Origin: Bacillus sp. B1-b2 | Lineage (GTDB): Bacteria > Bacillota > Bacilli > Bacillales > Cytobacillaceae | Reading direction: 5' to 3' | Length of the DNA stretch: 64,000 nucleotides | Assembly: GCF_009183415.1 (NCBI RefSeq) | Contig: NZ_WEHU01000003.1 | Location: 186,001-250,000, forward strand | Part shown: positions 26,445-35,574 of the stretch, one piece after another | How the letters are laid out: every line of letters starts with the position of its first letter | Numbering within the stretch: position 1 is the first letter of the stretch | Program-made: the position numbers and the translations under genes | Notes under the pieces: generated by a model | The model's database searches: none | The model's input: only the letters and a program-made list of their open reading frames with translations | Told to the model about the DNA's origin: nothing

Positions 26445-26651
26445 CTATTTCTCATGTCCCATTAAATGTTGAATAACTTTTAAGTGCTCGTTCTTGATAA
26501 TTAAGGTGGTTCTGTAGCTAAACCTTAACTGGTATGGAGGGATATACTTAAGGATTTTAGCCCTAAAAGAAGTTTGATTAGTGACATGCCTCATTTGAGC
26601 TACACTATCCCATTTAATAGTACCTATGAAACTATAATAAATAAGGAATAT
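26445..26651 (-). pseudogene. Tyrosine recombinase (integrase) C-terminal remnant
   Basis: A minus-strand frame of 68 codons without a start ends IPPYQLRFSYRTTLIIKNE followed by HLKVIQHLMGHEK and a stop. This matches the H-x-x-R ... L-x-x-I/V-Q-x-x-L/M-G-H box of tyrosine recombinases, with the usual LRH changed to LRF and the catalytic Tyr region missing. It is a decayed trace of a mobile element upstream of sigY. Confidence 0.55.
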
Positions 26652-26811
26652 TCAGTAATCAATAACTAATTGATTTTTCTAATTTACTCCCTTACGTTTA
26701 CGCCGATGAAAATTAATCTAAACTATTATTCCGCTTTAAAACAAAAAAATTGATTTATCGTAAATTGTGTCCTTTATTTATAAATCATCTACTTTTAATT
26801 ACACTACTTTT

Positions 26812-27696
26812 CTATCGTGACTCTTTCTTTATTACAGGAGCGTTTTTCCCAATTATTACACAAAATACAACAATAACAGCTAAAACAATAGTTAGCCATG
26901 TAATCGATTCTCCCAAAAAAAATACAGAAAATCCAATCATTAAAAAGGGCTGTAAATATTGAATTTGACCAACTCTTGCAATCCCCCCTAAAGACATTCC
27001 ACCGTACCAAGCTACATATGCTAAAAATTGGCTTACTAGAGCTAAATAAATTAAACTCATCCAAGCTTCAATAGGCGCTTGTAACATATTAACTGAGATG
27101 TTTAAGGCTACAGGAATAATAAAAAACGGTGCTCCAATTAATATAGCCCAAGCAATGACCTGCCAACTCCCAAGCTCTTTTGAAAGTTTTCCACCTTCTG
27201 CATAACTTAATCCAAGTATTATGACAGCTAAAATAAGAGCAACATCTCCTTTTTGTAATTGACCTAAGCCTAAATACACGGCATAAATAAGCACTGCTAT
27301 CGAAGCAATAATACTCGCAATCCAATAGCGCTTAAAAGGTCGCTCTCCTCCACGCCACATAGCAAAACCAGCTGTCGCGAGAGGAAGTAAAGCCAGTTCT
27401 ATTGCGCCATGTGATACAGGTAGTGTTTTCATTGCAAAAGTTGTTAATAACGGAAAAGCTAGTACAGCACCAATGGCAACTATGCCCAAGCTTTTCAATT
27501 GTTTTTTATTAGGTAATGATTCTTTTTTTATGATAAGAATGATACTTACAATTATTGCTGCAATAACTGTCCTACCCAATCCAACAATCGTCTCACCAAA
27601 ATAAGGGACAGCAATACTTGTAGCTGGCAATGTAAGACTAAAACAAACGACACCAATAAAGCCAATGAGCATTCCTCTTTTTACTTTAGTTTCCAT
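26812..27696 (-). CDS. EamA/DMT-family transporter
   Basis: About 294 residues with ten predicted helices in two EamA repeats. ALEPL-type signature positions read AIELALLPLATAGFAMWRGG (first half) and YLQPFLMIGFSVFFLGESIT (second half). Probable exporter of an amino acid or other metabolite. ATG at 27696 follows AGGGGGAG; the frame's first start has no such site. It is divergent from a MocR-type regulator (27847), the common arrangement for regulated DMT exporters. Confidence 0.82.
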   Translation of the reverse strand: METKVKRGMLIGFIGVVCFSLTLPATSIAVPYFGETIVGLGRTVIAAIIVSIILIIKKESLPNKKQLKSLGIVAIGAVLAFPLLTTFAMKTLPVSHGAIELALLPLATAGFAMWRGGERPFKRYWIASIIASIAVLIYAVYLGLGQLQKGDVALILAVIILGLSYAEGGKLSKELGSWQVIAWAILIGAPFFIIPVALNISVNMLQAPIEAWMSLIYLALVSQFLAYVAWYGGMSLGGIARVGQIQYLQPFLMIGFSVFFLGESITWLTIVLAVIVVFCVIIGKNAPVIKKESR

Positions 27697-27770
27697 CCAA
27701 ACTCCCCCTTCACAATCAAACAAATATATTCCATAATCATAGTTAAACAGAAGTAACTAATTAAACATGA

Positions 27771-27831
27771 TTGTAATTGAAAGTAACTCTTTTTAATACA
27801 GTAAAATTCCACATCTGTCATAGGACAGATG
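27771..27831 (+). promoter_or_regulatory. Promoter of mocR-like gene with palindrome
   Basis: TTGTAA (27771-27776), 17 bases, TAATAC (27794-27799), followed by a dyad CATCTGTC-ATAG-GACAGATG (27812-27831) between the expected transcription start and the ribosome site. The dyad is a candidate operator. Confidence 0.5.
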
Positions 27832-27846
27832 CGAAGGGGAATGATT

Positions 27847-29220
27847 ATGACAATCAAATATAAAGGCATTTTAGAATGGATAAAACAGCAAATAGAGGAT
27901 AAGCAGTTAAAAACAGGCGATAAATTACCTTCTATTCGGCTGCTCGCCGAACAATTTCAATGTAGTAAAAATACAGTTGTAAAGGCATTACTTGAGTTGG
28001 AACAACAACATATTGTCTATGCTAAACCCAAAAGCGGATATTACGTTGTTGATTATTACAAAACACCTAATTCATACGAAAATGATATTGATTTTTTATC
28101 CGCTGGTCCGGATAAAAATATTATGCCTTATCAGGATTTTCAGCATTGTATAAACCAGGCGATTGATCATTATAAAGAACAATTATTTACTTATAGTGAG
28201 CAACAGGGACTTTTTTCTCTACGAAAAGAGCTTGCAAAGTATTTACAACATTTACAAGTATTCACGAAACCTGAACGACTTGTTATTACTTCAGGCTCAC
28301 AACAAGCGCTTCACATTCTATCTAACTTGCAGTTTCCAAATGGAAAAAAGAATGTATTAATTGAGCAGCCCACATACTTTGGTATGATTGATAGCTTACA
28401 GTTAAATCAGATTACAACATTGGGAATTGAATTAACAATGGAGGGCATTGATTTTGAAAGACTTGAGACCTTATTTCGAACCAATGATATTAAATTCTTT
28501 TATATAATTCCAAGATGCCATAATCCACTAGGACATCATTATACAAATGAAGAAAAGGAAAAAATCGTCGCTCTTGCAGAAAAATACGATGTATACATTG
28601 TAGAAGATGATTTCTTAGCAGAATTAGATACAGATTTAAAAGCAGATCCATTGTTTGCGTATGAACCTAACGGAAGAGTCATTTATGTAAAGAGTTTTTC
28701 GAAAGTATTTTTGCCAGGATTGCGTATAGCAACTGTTATACTCCCTGAAAAAATGATTCCCACTTTCGTAAGCTATAAATTTAGCACTGATTTCACTTCA
28801 TCGCCACTTTCACAAGGAGCATTAGAAATCTATTTAAAAAATGGTATGTTTCAATATCATTTAGATAGTGTAAAAAAACTGTATATAAAAAAAATGAAAA
28901 AATTAATAGAAGCCTGTTCCTTGTATTTACCGAGCTATATACAATTTACAAAGCCCAAAAGCGGTTTTTACCTAACTATCTTTTTGCCTTCACATATAGA
29001 TGTCAATAAATTGATTTACCTATTACATGAAAAACATATTTATGTAGACAATGCTTCTAGAATGTACTTAACTGAAAATAAGCAGCAAGCCATTCGACTC
29101 AGCATTTCACAAGTAAAGGAAGATATGATTAATCTCGGTATTCAACAATTAGCAACTTATATAATCGATATGTGTGAAAAAAGGACATACAATCCACTCT
29201 CGTTTAAATCCTATCATTAA
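27847..29220 (+). CDS. MocR/GntR-type PLP-dependent transcriptional regulator
   Basis: 457 residues. An N-terminal GntR winged helix (TGDKLPSIRLLAEQFQCSKN, then TVVKALLELEQQ) is joined to an aminotransferase fold. The latter has RLVITSGSQQALHILSNLQF, IIPRCHNPLGHHYTNEEKEK, EDDFLAELD and the PLP Lys in VKSFSKVFLPGLRIATVILP. ATG at 27847 is preferred because AAGGGGA lies seven bases upstream. It probably controls the divergent EamA exporter in response to an amine or vitamin B6-related ligand. Confidence 0.88.
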   Translation: MTIKYKGILEWIKQQIEDKQLKTGDKLPSIRLLAEQFQCSKNTVVKALLELEQQHIVYAKPKSGYYVVDYYKTPNSYENDIDFLSAGPDKNIMPYQDFQHCINQAIDHYKEQLFTYSEQQGLFSLRKELAKYLQHLQVFTKPERLVITSGSQQALHILSNLQFPNGKKNVLIEQPTYFGMIDSLQLNQITTLGIELTMEGIDFERLETLFRTNDIKFFYIIPRCHNPLGHHYTNEEKEKIVALAEKYDVYIVEDDFLAELDTDLKADPLFAYEPNGRVIYVKSFSKVFLPGLRIATVILPEKMIPTFVSYKFSTDFTSSPLSQGALEIYLKNGMFQYHLDSVKKLYIKKMKKLIEACSLYLPSYIQFTKPKSGFYLTIFLPSHIDVNKLIYLLHEKHIYVDNASRMYLTENKQQAIRLSISQVKEDMINLGIQQLATYIIDMCEKRTYNPLSFKSYH

Positions 29221-29330
29221 AGTCGATAAGACCCCTTTGTATCAATGTTTTAATCAATAACAAGCTTTAAAAAATCTCCTACAAAATATATATTATTTGA
29301 CTAACAAGAGCCTTTGAACAAGACAAATAA

Positions 29331-29369
29331 AAAAAGTCTATTCCTTAATAAAGGAGGAATAGACTTTTT
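29331..29369 (+). terminator. Rho-independent terminator
   Basis: AAAAAGTCTATTCCTT pairs with AAGGAGGAATAGACTTTTT. It lies 110 bases after the MocR-like gene. Confidence 0.8.
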
Positions 29370-29877
29370 AAGGTTTAGTCCTGTGTAACGAAAACCTAGC
29401 CCAAGATACATAGAGTGAACTTTCAAATTTTGGGTAATGTTGTCCAAATAGTATCATCATAAGGAGGAACTATTTCGAATAAGAATTTAAGGATTATCTA
29501 ATAGTATTTAAGTTTACTCAAAGCTTCATCTACTTTTCTATGTGTCCAATTTTTTGACTAGCTTTAGTTTTACTTCTTCTGTACAATTTTTCCGCAGATA
29601 TGGTCCTTTTCCTGCACTATATACTGTGATTCTTATTGAAATAGACTTTGTCCTTTTAATTTTTTTCGAAGAATGTAAACTAGTTACTTATAGTAAGTTT
29701 AAAAATAATAGCCAATATGAACTTGCCATTTAATAGACAAAAAGTAGAAAAGAGGTAGATTTTCCAAATAGTCATCTCTCCACCCTCCCAATAATAACTA
29801 ATTTTACCTATATTTACTACAACATTCTTCCTGCACTAAACTCCTTTAGTACCAGAAGAAAATCTAAACCAAGAAGC

Positions 29878-29902
29878 AAAAAACCCCCTTCAGATCTGAA
29901 GG
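29878..29902 (-). terminator. Rho-independent terminator of the lysE-like gene
   Basis: The self-complementary CCTTCAGATCTGAAGG is followed on the minus strand by GGGTTTTTT. It lies about 50 bases after the LysE-family stop. Confidence 0.7.
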
Positions 29903-29954
29903 AGTTTAATTCATAATATACTGAGGGGGGCTATTTTTACTAATGAGTAATGCG

Positions 29955-30587
29955 TTATTGGGGAGCTTTTGTTTTAAGCAAAGTTAACCCCATGCCCATA
30001 AAAACGATTCCTGTTATTTTGTTTAAAATCAAACCTATTTTGTGATTTCCTCTTAATTTTTTCGTAACATATGAAGAGAAAGTAGCAATAAATAGACACC
30101 ATAGTAATCCTGTAAATGTAAATGTAAGACCTAGAATTATAAAAGGAATGGGACCTGAAACCTTTGTATCTATAAATTGCGGTAGAAATGCTATAAAAAA
30201 GATAGAAACTTTTGGATTCGTTAGACTCGTTAAAAGACCTTGTATATATATCTTTCTAGTGTTTAATTTATGAGCTGGAACGACATCAAAATTCCCATTG
30301 GTTTTATCGATCAACATTCTAATTCCCAAGTACATTAAATAAATTACTCCAACTATTTTAATGGTGTTAAAAAAGAAAATAGATTTTGTAAGAATAATGG
30401 ATAAACCAAAAGCGACAAGTAAAGTATGGAGTACTGAACCTGTAATAATGCCAAAAACAGAATAAACACCTGCTTTGCTTCCTTGTGAAATACTTCTCCC
30501 TACAATATACATTGTGTCTGCACCAGGCACTAGATTTAATAGAATTCCTGTTAATAAAAATACTTCGTAATTAATAATACCGTACAT
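29955..30587 (-). CDS. LysE/RhtB-family amino acid exporter
   Basis: 210 residues and six helices. LVPGADTMYIVGRSISQGSKAG near residue 18 is the LysE/RhtB signature, and GLLTSLTNPKVSIFFIAFLPQFI is the second conserved block. It exports an amino acid or homoserine-like compound across the cytoplasmic membrane. AAAGAGGTG precedes the ATG. Monocistronic. Confidence 0.88.
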   Translation of the reverse strand: MYGIINYEVFLLTGILLNLVPGADTMYIVGRSISQGSKAGVYSVFGIITGSVLHTLLVAFGLSIILTKSIFFFNTIKIVGVIYLMYLGIRMLIDKTNGNFDVVPAHKLNTRKIYIQGLLTSLTNPKVSIFFIAFLPQFIDTKVSGPIPFIILGLTFTFTGLLWCLFIATFSSYVTKKLRGNHKIGLILNKITGIVFMGMGLTLLKTKAPQ

Positions 30588-30809
30588 ATCAGCACCTCTT
30601 TTTATTTTTTGGTGCCCTTATTGATATTAAATAAAATTATGTAAAAAAGAAAGATTTTTTTTTAGTTTTGACGATTTAAATTGGAATCTTTTCCTATTTC
30701 CTTATTTCACTAAATTGCACCTATTGTGACAAAGAAAAAAGCTTCCCTTTTATTTCAGGGTAGCTCTTTAAAGTTAGAAATAATTATGGTTTTCCAAATT
30801 TCTAGTGAG

Positions 30810-31751
30810 TTACTCTCCTACCATACCGTCGTTATCATTATCTCTCATGAATTTGTACAACCAATGATCACTCGTTATTGGCATCCTGAAACCAGCTGCT
30901 TTTGCTTCTGCAATTGTCACCTGGCCATTACCGTTTGTATCAACACTAGAGAGATCCCCTTCATTTGTGGAAGAACTTGCTGATTCAGACTCGGAGTCCT
31001 TATTTCTGGTTAGTCCAAGTGATTCGTTTACTTCATCAGGGTTCACATTGTGAAATGAATCCGAAATGACATTTCCGTTTATTGTATAGGTATACTGATA
31101 ACTAGAAGGAATCTGGGTTTCTGTATCCGGATACGTGATAATCGCTTCAAAATTAGTGGCTCCTCCTGCCTTACGGATTGCATCTTCTAAATAAGCTTGG
31201 TCACCATGTCGGTTGAGCGTACTATCTTGTGGGGTAATATTATAAGCATTCGATACCCCTCCGAGAGAATCAGCAATGATATGTCCTTCATCTAAATCGG
31301 CCCTTTCAACACCAGGAACCTTTGCCTCATCCGAATAGTATCGGCCAGACGATAATACAGGTTCTTTACTGTCATCTTGTAGAGTAATCTCGTCAGCAAT
31401 GACACGTACTAATTGTCCGTATTCGTTTGTAAATGCCCAATATTCACGGTCCCCATAACCAATGTCAACGACGACGTTCGATTCACGATATCCAGACAAA
31501 TCACCCCCATCTACTTCCACGAGTTCGTATCCTGCGAAATGTTCATCATTTGATTGGATTGATATTTCTTCTGCTACTGATTCACCTACAACCGTATTTA
31601 TAGTTTCTTCTTTTTCACTATTTTTCTCAACTGTGGTTACTTCTTTTGTATCCGTTTCTACAGCTGTAGTGGCTACATCATCAAGGTTTGTACAACCAAC
31701 CATGATGATGGTCATTAAAAGTAAGAGTAAATAGTTCATTTTCGTTTTCAT
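30810..31751 (-). CDS. Lipoprotein DNA/RNA non-specific endonuclease with Excalibur-like C terminus
   Basis: 313 residues. Lipobox IMVGC (Cys20) predicts surface anchoring, followed by an acidic Thr/Glu linker. The nuclease core has RADLDEGHIIADSLGGVSNA, the D/E-G-H catalytic motif of Endonuclease_NS_2, and NITPQDSTLNRHG with the metal-binding Asn. After a Ser-rich linker come two calcium-binding-like DxNxNG/DNDNDG loops (DTNGNGQVTIAEAKAAGF; RDNDNDGMVGE), the last resembling an Excalibur domain without its two Cys. Probably degrades extracellular nucleic acid. AGGAGAA precedes the ATG. Confidence 0.78.
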   Translation of the reverse strand: MKTKMNYLLLLLMTIIMVGCTNLDDVATTAVETDTKEVTTVEKNSEKEETINTVVGESVAEEISIQSNDEHFAGYELVEVDGGDLSGYRESNVVVDIGYGDREYWAFTNEYGQLVRVIADEITLQDDSKEPVLSSGRYYSDEAKVPGVERADLDEGHIIADSLGGVSNAYNITPQDSTLNRHGDQAYLEDAIRKAGGATNFEAIITYPDTETQIPSSYQYTYTINGNVISDSFHNVNPDEVNESLGLTRNKDSESESASSSTNEGDLSSVDTNGNGQVTIAEAKAAGFRMPITSDHWLYKFMRDNDNDGMVGE

Positions 31752-32234
31752 TTTATGATTCTCCTATGACAGTTTCATGTTGTTCATTCTAAAAAGCTCG
31801 GGATGTTAAGATAAGTTAATGTTTTTAACATAGACCTGTTGATAATAGTATATTCCAAGATTAACTTTATTTCAGTATTTATTTTGTTCGAAGTGATGCA
31901 GCAAAGTCTATTTGATTACTAGGAGAAGTGCCTATAAATCGAGATGGTTTTGCAATGACTCTATAATTCCTGCCTAATTGTATTAAACTGCCCCTTTTCT
32001 ATCATAAGCAAGGTTTTCTTTTTACAGGAATGCTGCCCCATAGCCATAGAGACTAGCTCTTTTTAAATAAAAATAAGCGTTAATCCTTCTTAACTTTAAA
32101 TATGGTATAATAAAAAAACATCTAATCCCTTATGTATCAAGGTTTTAGACGTTTACGATTAGAAAATATTGAAGCGTTAATATGTATTATACGAATGTTT
32201 GTTCTATTTATAAATATGTGTTTATATCGGATTA

Positions 32235-32270
32235 TATAAGGAATGTCTTATTTTAAAGACATTCCTTATA
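32235..32270. terminator. Bidirectional hairpin
   Basis: TATAAGGAATGTCTT and its exact reverse complement around a six-base AT loop. No adjacent gene is obviously served by it. Confidence 0.5.
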
Positions 32271-32302
32271 TGCCCTAGACTAATAGTTTATCTACATATT
32301 TT

Positions 32303-32342
32303 ACTAACGCACCCTATAGTTTAAGTGTAAATCTTCACAAAC
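32303..32342. repeat. Dispersed repeat family 3, copy 1
   Basis: ACTAACGC.CCC..T.GTTTAAGTG...TC.TTCACAAA is shared with 52736-52775. Confidence 0.4.
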
Positions 32343-32383
32343 TATACTTTCGCTAGTCTATTTTAAACAGGATTATTGCCTTG

Positions 32384-32450
32384 AAAGTGCGAAAAGAAAA
32401 CTAAGCAAAAAAGACATTGAACCTTTCTGGATCAACGTCCCAATTCTTTA
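32384..32450. repeat. Dispersed repeat family 2, copy 2
   Basis: Homologous along its length to 5803-5870, with the hairpin partly decayed. Confidence 0.5.
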
Positions 32451-32506
32451 GATTTCTATTTCTATAAATTGTGCTTTTTTAAGCATGTTCCGAATAATAA
32501 TACTAA

Positions 32507-33349
32507 TCAACCTAAGAATGTTATTACCATTTCAACAAACTCCTTTGGATATTGAAATAAGGAACCGTGTCCTGCATGGTCAAATATTTTTAACTTACTA
32601 TCATGTATTCTATTTGCTAAGTCATATGAATTTTCTGTTGGAACCATGCGATCATAATCTCCATTTATTATTAGTGTAGGCTGAACAATTTTTGATAAGT
32701 CCGCAGGCTTGTCTTTTCCCCATTTATTGATTGCACTTAATTGCATTCTATACGCTCTCAAACTGATAGTTTTATCTCGAATTTTTTTCCTTTTTTTTAT
32801 TTGAATTAGAAACTCTTTAGCCTTTTTCTTACCATTCTGTGTGTTTGAGAAAAACAGATAGGTTTTTACGTCTTTGAAAGTCAATATTGCACGAACAAAA
32901 TCAAGGTTAGTAATACGCGTGACATTAGATATACCTTTTCCTCCTCGAGGTCCTGTACCTACTAATACCAACTTTCTAACTAAGTTTGGTTCCTTTAAGA
33001 TTAGTTCTTGAGCAATCATTCCTCCCATGGACAAAGCTATTAAATCTACCTTTAAAAATCCTAGTAGTTTAATAAATGTGATTGCATCGTTTGCCATTTG
33101 AGGAATGTTGTTTGGTACTTTACCATTGGATAATCCTACCCCTGTGTTATCAAATGCGATGACCCAATGACTTTTGGCAAGACCATCAATAATCCTAGGA
33201 TCCCAATTATCAAGATTAGCTGAAAGATGTGTCAATAAAATAATTGGGATTCCTTTTTTTTCACCTAATTCTCTATAAGCATACCGTTTACCATTCTCAT
33301 GATGAATGAATAAGTTAGGTGCGTTAATGTAAGAATAATGAAATGACAT
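32507..33349 (-). CDS. Alpha/beta hydrolase
   Basis: About 280 residues. Oxyanion strand LLTHLSANLDNWDPRIIDGL, nucleophile elbow IALSMGGMIAQE, acid in GDYDRMVP and His in DHAGHGSLFQYP. Closely resembles the hydrolase at 35575-36423 (same elbow and C-terminal GHG.LFQ.P pattern), suggesting duplication within the operon. ATG at 33349 follows AGGAG at 11 bases. Probably transcribed with the reductases upstream and controlled by the TetR protein at 36612. Confidence 0.85.
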   Translation of the reverse strand: MSFHYSYINAPNLFIHHENGKRYAYRELGEKKGIPIILLTHLSANLDNWDPRIIDGLAKSHWVIAFDNTGVGLSNGKVPNNIPQMANDAITFIKLLGFLKVDLIALSMGGMIAQELILKEPNLVRKLVLVGTGPRGGKGISNVTRITNLDFVRAILTFKDVKTYLFFSNTQNGKKKAKEFLIQIKKRKKIRDKTISLRAYRMQLSAINKWGKDKPADLSKIVQPTLIINGDYDRMVPTENSYDLANRIHDSKLKIFDHAGHGSLFQYPKEFVEMVITFLG

Positions 33350-33375
33350 TGCTACTTCCACTCCTGCTTCCCTTT

Positions 33376-34377
33376 TTAAAATTTGATAACTACTTTTCCT
33401 TTTGGATGTCCATTTGCCACTAATTTTAGTGCAGCATTAATGTCATCAATTGTAAAATTGGTAGGATCAATAGCTGGAACAATATTGTTTTCTTCAATAA
33501 TTTTCGTTATTTTTTCTAATTGTATTCCGTCAGCTCTAACGAAAATGAAGCGATATTGAATACCTTTTTTCTTTGCTTTCTTATCAAATTTCGAGCCCAC
33601 TAATCCAAAAATAATTTGCTTCCATTTAGGAAGACCTTTATCTATTGCAAACTGTTTATTCGGTCCAGTACGAAGACTTAGTAACCGACCACCTGGTTTA
33701 ATAATGGATAACTCGCGTTCGAATTCATCAGCACCTAGAGTATCAATTACAAAATCAACTTCGTCTAATATTTCCCAATAATTTTCCTTAGTATAATCAA
33801 TATATTGATCTGCACCAGCATTCAACGTTCTCTCTTTAGCCGAAGGACTACCTGAAACAATAACCTTTAATCCAATTGCTTTAGCTATAGGAACAGCCAT
33901 TTGGCCAAAACTTCCTGACCCTCCTGGAATAAACACTGTTTGTCCCTTTTTTGCTTCTAACTCTTCTACTAAGCCTTGATATGCCGTTAGACCAGTTAAA
34001 GGTGCACCAGCTCCAGTAACAAAATCTAAATTTTTCGGCAAGTGCCATATGGATTTAGCATCAACTGCAACATATTCTGCAAATGCTCCTATTTTTTCAA
34101 TCGGGAGTCTTGTATAAATAGGATCCCCAACCTTAAACCCATAGTCAGGATTACCAACCTTTTCGACAATCCCAGTTAGTTCATTTCCTAATGTAAGAGG
34201 CATATCATAGTCTTGTATTAATTTTACACTTCCTGTAATATTTAAGATTTCAAGTGGATTTACTGCAGCAACTTTTACCTTTACCAGTACTTCATTTTCT
34301 TTAATAATCGGTACAGGGATATCAACAATCTGTGCTTCAATGTTTTTCGAGTATTTTTGTATTTGAGCAGCTTTCAT
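33376..34377 (-). CDS. Zinc-independent alcohol dehydrogenase-like quinone/NADP oxidoreductase
   Basis: 333 residues. GroES-like N-terminal half (VKVAAVNPLEI...GNELTGIVEKVG) and Rossmann half with GGSGSFGQMAVPIAKAIG. No catalytic or structural zinc Cys clusters are seen, which places it with quinone oxidoreductases/MDR reductases. ATG at 34377 gives nine bases to AAGGAG. It is in an operon with Old Yellow Enzyme and two hydrolases, consistent with detoxification of electrophiles. Confidence 0.82.
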   Translation of the reverse strand: MKAAQIQKYSKNIEAQIVDIPVPIIKENEVLVKVKVAAVNPLEILNITGSVKLIQDYDMPLTLGNELTGIVEKVGNPDYGFKVGDPIYTRLPIEKIGAFAEYVAVDAKSIWHLPKNLDFVTGAGAPLTGLTAYQGLVEELEAKKGQTVFIPGGSGSFGQMAVPIAKAIGLKVIVSGSPSAKERTLNAGADQYIDYTKENYWEILDEVDFVIDTLGADEFERELSIIKPGGRLLSLRTGPNKQFAIDKGLPKWKQIIFGLVGSKFDKKAKKKGIQYRFIFVRADGIQLEKITKIIEENNIVPAIDPTNFTIDDINAALKLVANGHPKGKVVIKF

Positions 34378-34394
34378 ATTCATAATCTCCTTTT

Positions 34395-34428
34395 AAAAAA
34401 CCACCAACTCTTACATTGATGGTTTTTT
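34395..34428 (-). terminator. Internal hairpin between OYE and reductase genes
   Basis: AAAAAACCA.CAA and TTG.TGGTTTTTT pair with one mismatch. It may attenuate read-through from 34480 into 34377. Confidence 0.5.
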
Positions 34429-34479
34429 ATTATCATTTGCTTATTTTATTCATTTCTTGTTAACGGTTAAGCCTTGTCT

Positions 34480-35541
34480 TTATTCTTTTAAGAAAGGATA
34501 ATCTGTATACCCTTCTGCTCCTCCTGCATAAATGGTATTTTTATCAGGCGTATTCAGTGGGGTATCCAATTTCATTCTTTCGACAAAATCTGGGTTGGCT
34601 ATCATCCAAGTCCCTACAGTTATAACGTCCGCAAGTTCATTATCCAAGTCTACCGTAAGTTGGTCTAAAGTACGTCCTGCTCGGTTAACAAGAAGTGCTT
34701 GCGACCAAAGTTGACGGATTTCTTGTAATAATGATTCATTTCCGAAGTGCATGATATGGAGATATGCAAGGTTGAGCTTATCTAACTCACTGACTAAATA
34801 ACGGTACATTTCCCCACTTGTTTCTCCCTCTTCTATTCCATTTAGTGTTCCTTGAGGAGAGAAACGTATGCCTGTTCGTTCTGGACCAATCTCTTCAACA
34901 ACTGCTTTAGCAACTTCAATGGCAAATCTTGAGCGATTCTCAATCGTTCCACCGTACGCATCCTGACGGTGATTAGCATTTTCACTTAAGAACTGTTGAA
35001 TAAGGTAACCATTTGCTCCGTGGATTTCAACCCCATCTGCACCAGCTTCTACCGCTGCTCGTGCTGCTAGGCGAAACTCATTTACAACGTCCTTAATTTC
35101 TCCTTCACTCAACGCTCTAGGTGTAGGAATCTCCTTCATCCCTTGTGCTGTAAATATTTCTACATTAGGCGCAATAGCTGAAGGGGCAACAGCTTGACGG
35201 TGATGAGGTGTATTGTCAGGATGTGAGACACGGCCTACATGCATAAGTTGAACAAAGATACGTCCTCCTTCGTTATGCACTTTTGATGTTACCTTTTTCC
35301 ACCCCTCAATGTGTGATTCTGTATAAATACCAGGTGTATTTGTATAACCCTGACCATCCTCTGAGGGTTGAGTACCCTCACTTATTATTAAACCAACCGA
35401 TGCACGCTGGCCGTAATAGTCAGCCGCCAAATCACTAGGTGTTCCATCTGGAAGTGCTCTACTCCTTGTCATTGGTGCCATACCTAAACGGTTTTTTAGT
35501 TCTATATTTCCAATTCTGACTGATTCAAATAACTTGCTCAT
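34480..35541 (-). CDS. Old Yellow Enzyme family ene-reductase (NemA-like)
   Basis: 353 residues, FMN TIM barrel. NRLGMAPMTRSRALPDGTPS near residue 17, FVQLMHVGRVSHPDN, the substrate His/Asn motif EIHGANGYLIQQFLSENAN and YGGTIENRSRF are all typical. It reduces activated C=C bonds with NAD(P)H in the cytoplasm. AAGAAGGAGG precedes the ATG. It lies downstream of a TetR gene with palindromic sites, the usual control for nemRA-like systems. Confidence 0.9.
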   Translation of the reverse strand: MSKLFESVRIGNIELKNRLGMAPMTRSRALPDGTPSDLAADYYGQRASVGLIISEGTQPSEDGQGYTNTPGIYTESHIEGWKKVTSKVHNEGGRIFVQLMHVGRVSHPDNTPHHRQAVAPSAIAPNVEIFTAQGMKEIPTPRALSEGEIKDVVNEFRLAARAAVEAGADGVEIHGANGYLIQQFLSENANHRQDAYGGTIENRSRFAIEVAKAVVEEIGPERTGIRFSPQGTLNGIEEGETSGEMYRYLVSELDKLNLAYLHIMHFGNESLLQEIRQLWSQALLVNRAGRTLDQLTVDLDNELADVITVGTWMIANPDFVERMKLDTPLNTPDKNTIYAGGAEGYTDYPFLKE

Positions 35542-35574
35542 ATTACTTCCTCCTTCTTAATGGTTATCAATTTT

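Larger units (their letters stand above)
29221..29954. other. Intergenic region with two terminators
   Basis: It contains the plus-strand terminator at 29331-29369 and the minus-strand one at 29878-29902. The frame at 29542-29733 has no ribosome site. Nothing else recognised. Confidence 0.5.
31752..32506. other. Intergenic region with repeats and a hairpin
   Basis: No gene seen. It holds a hairpin at 32235-32270, repeat family 3 at 32303-32342 and repeat family 2 at 32384-32450; these look like debris of small mobile elements. Confidence 0.5.

Noticed and set aside
29542-29733. 63-codon ORF
   Set aside because: No ribosome site, AT-rich low-information translation, and no partner genes.
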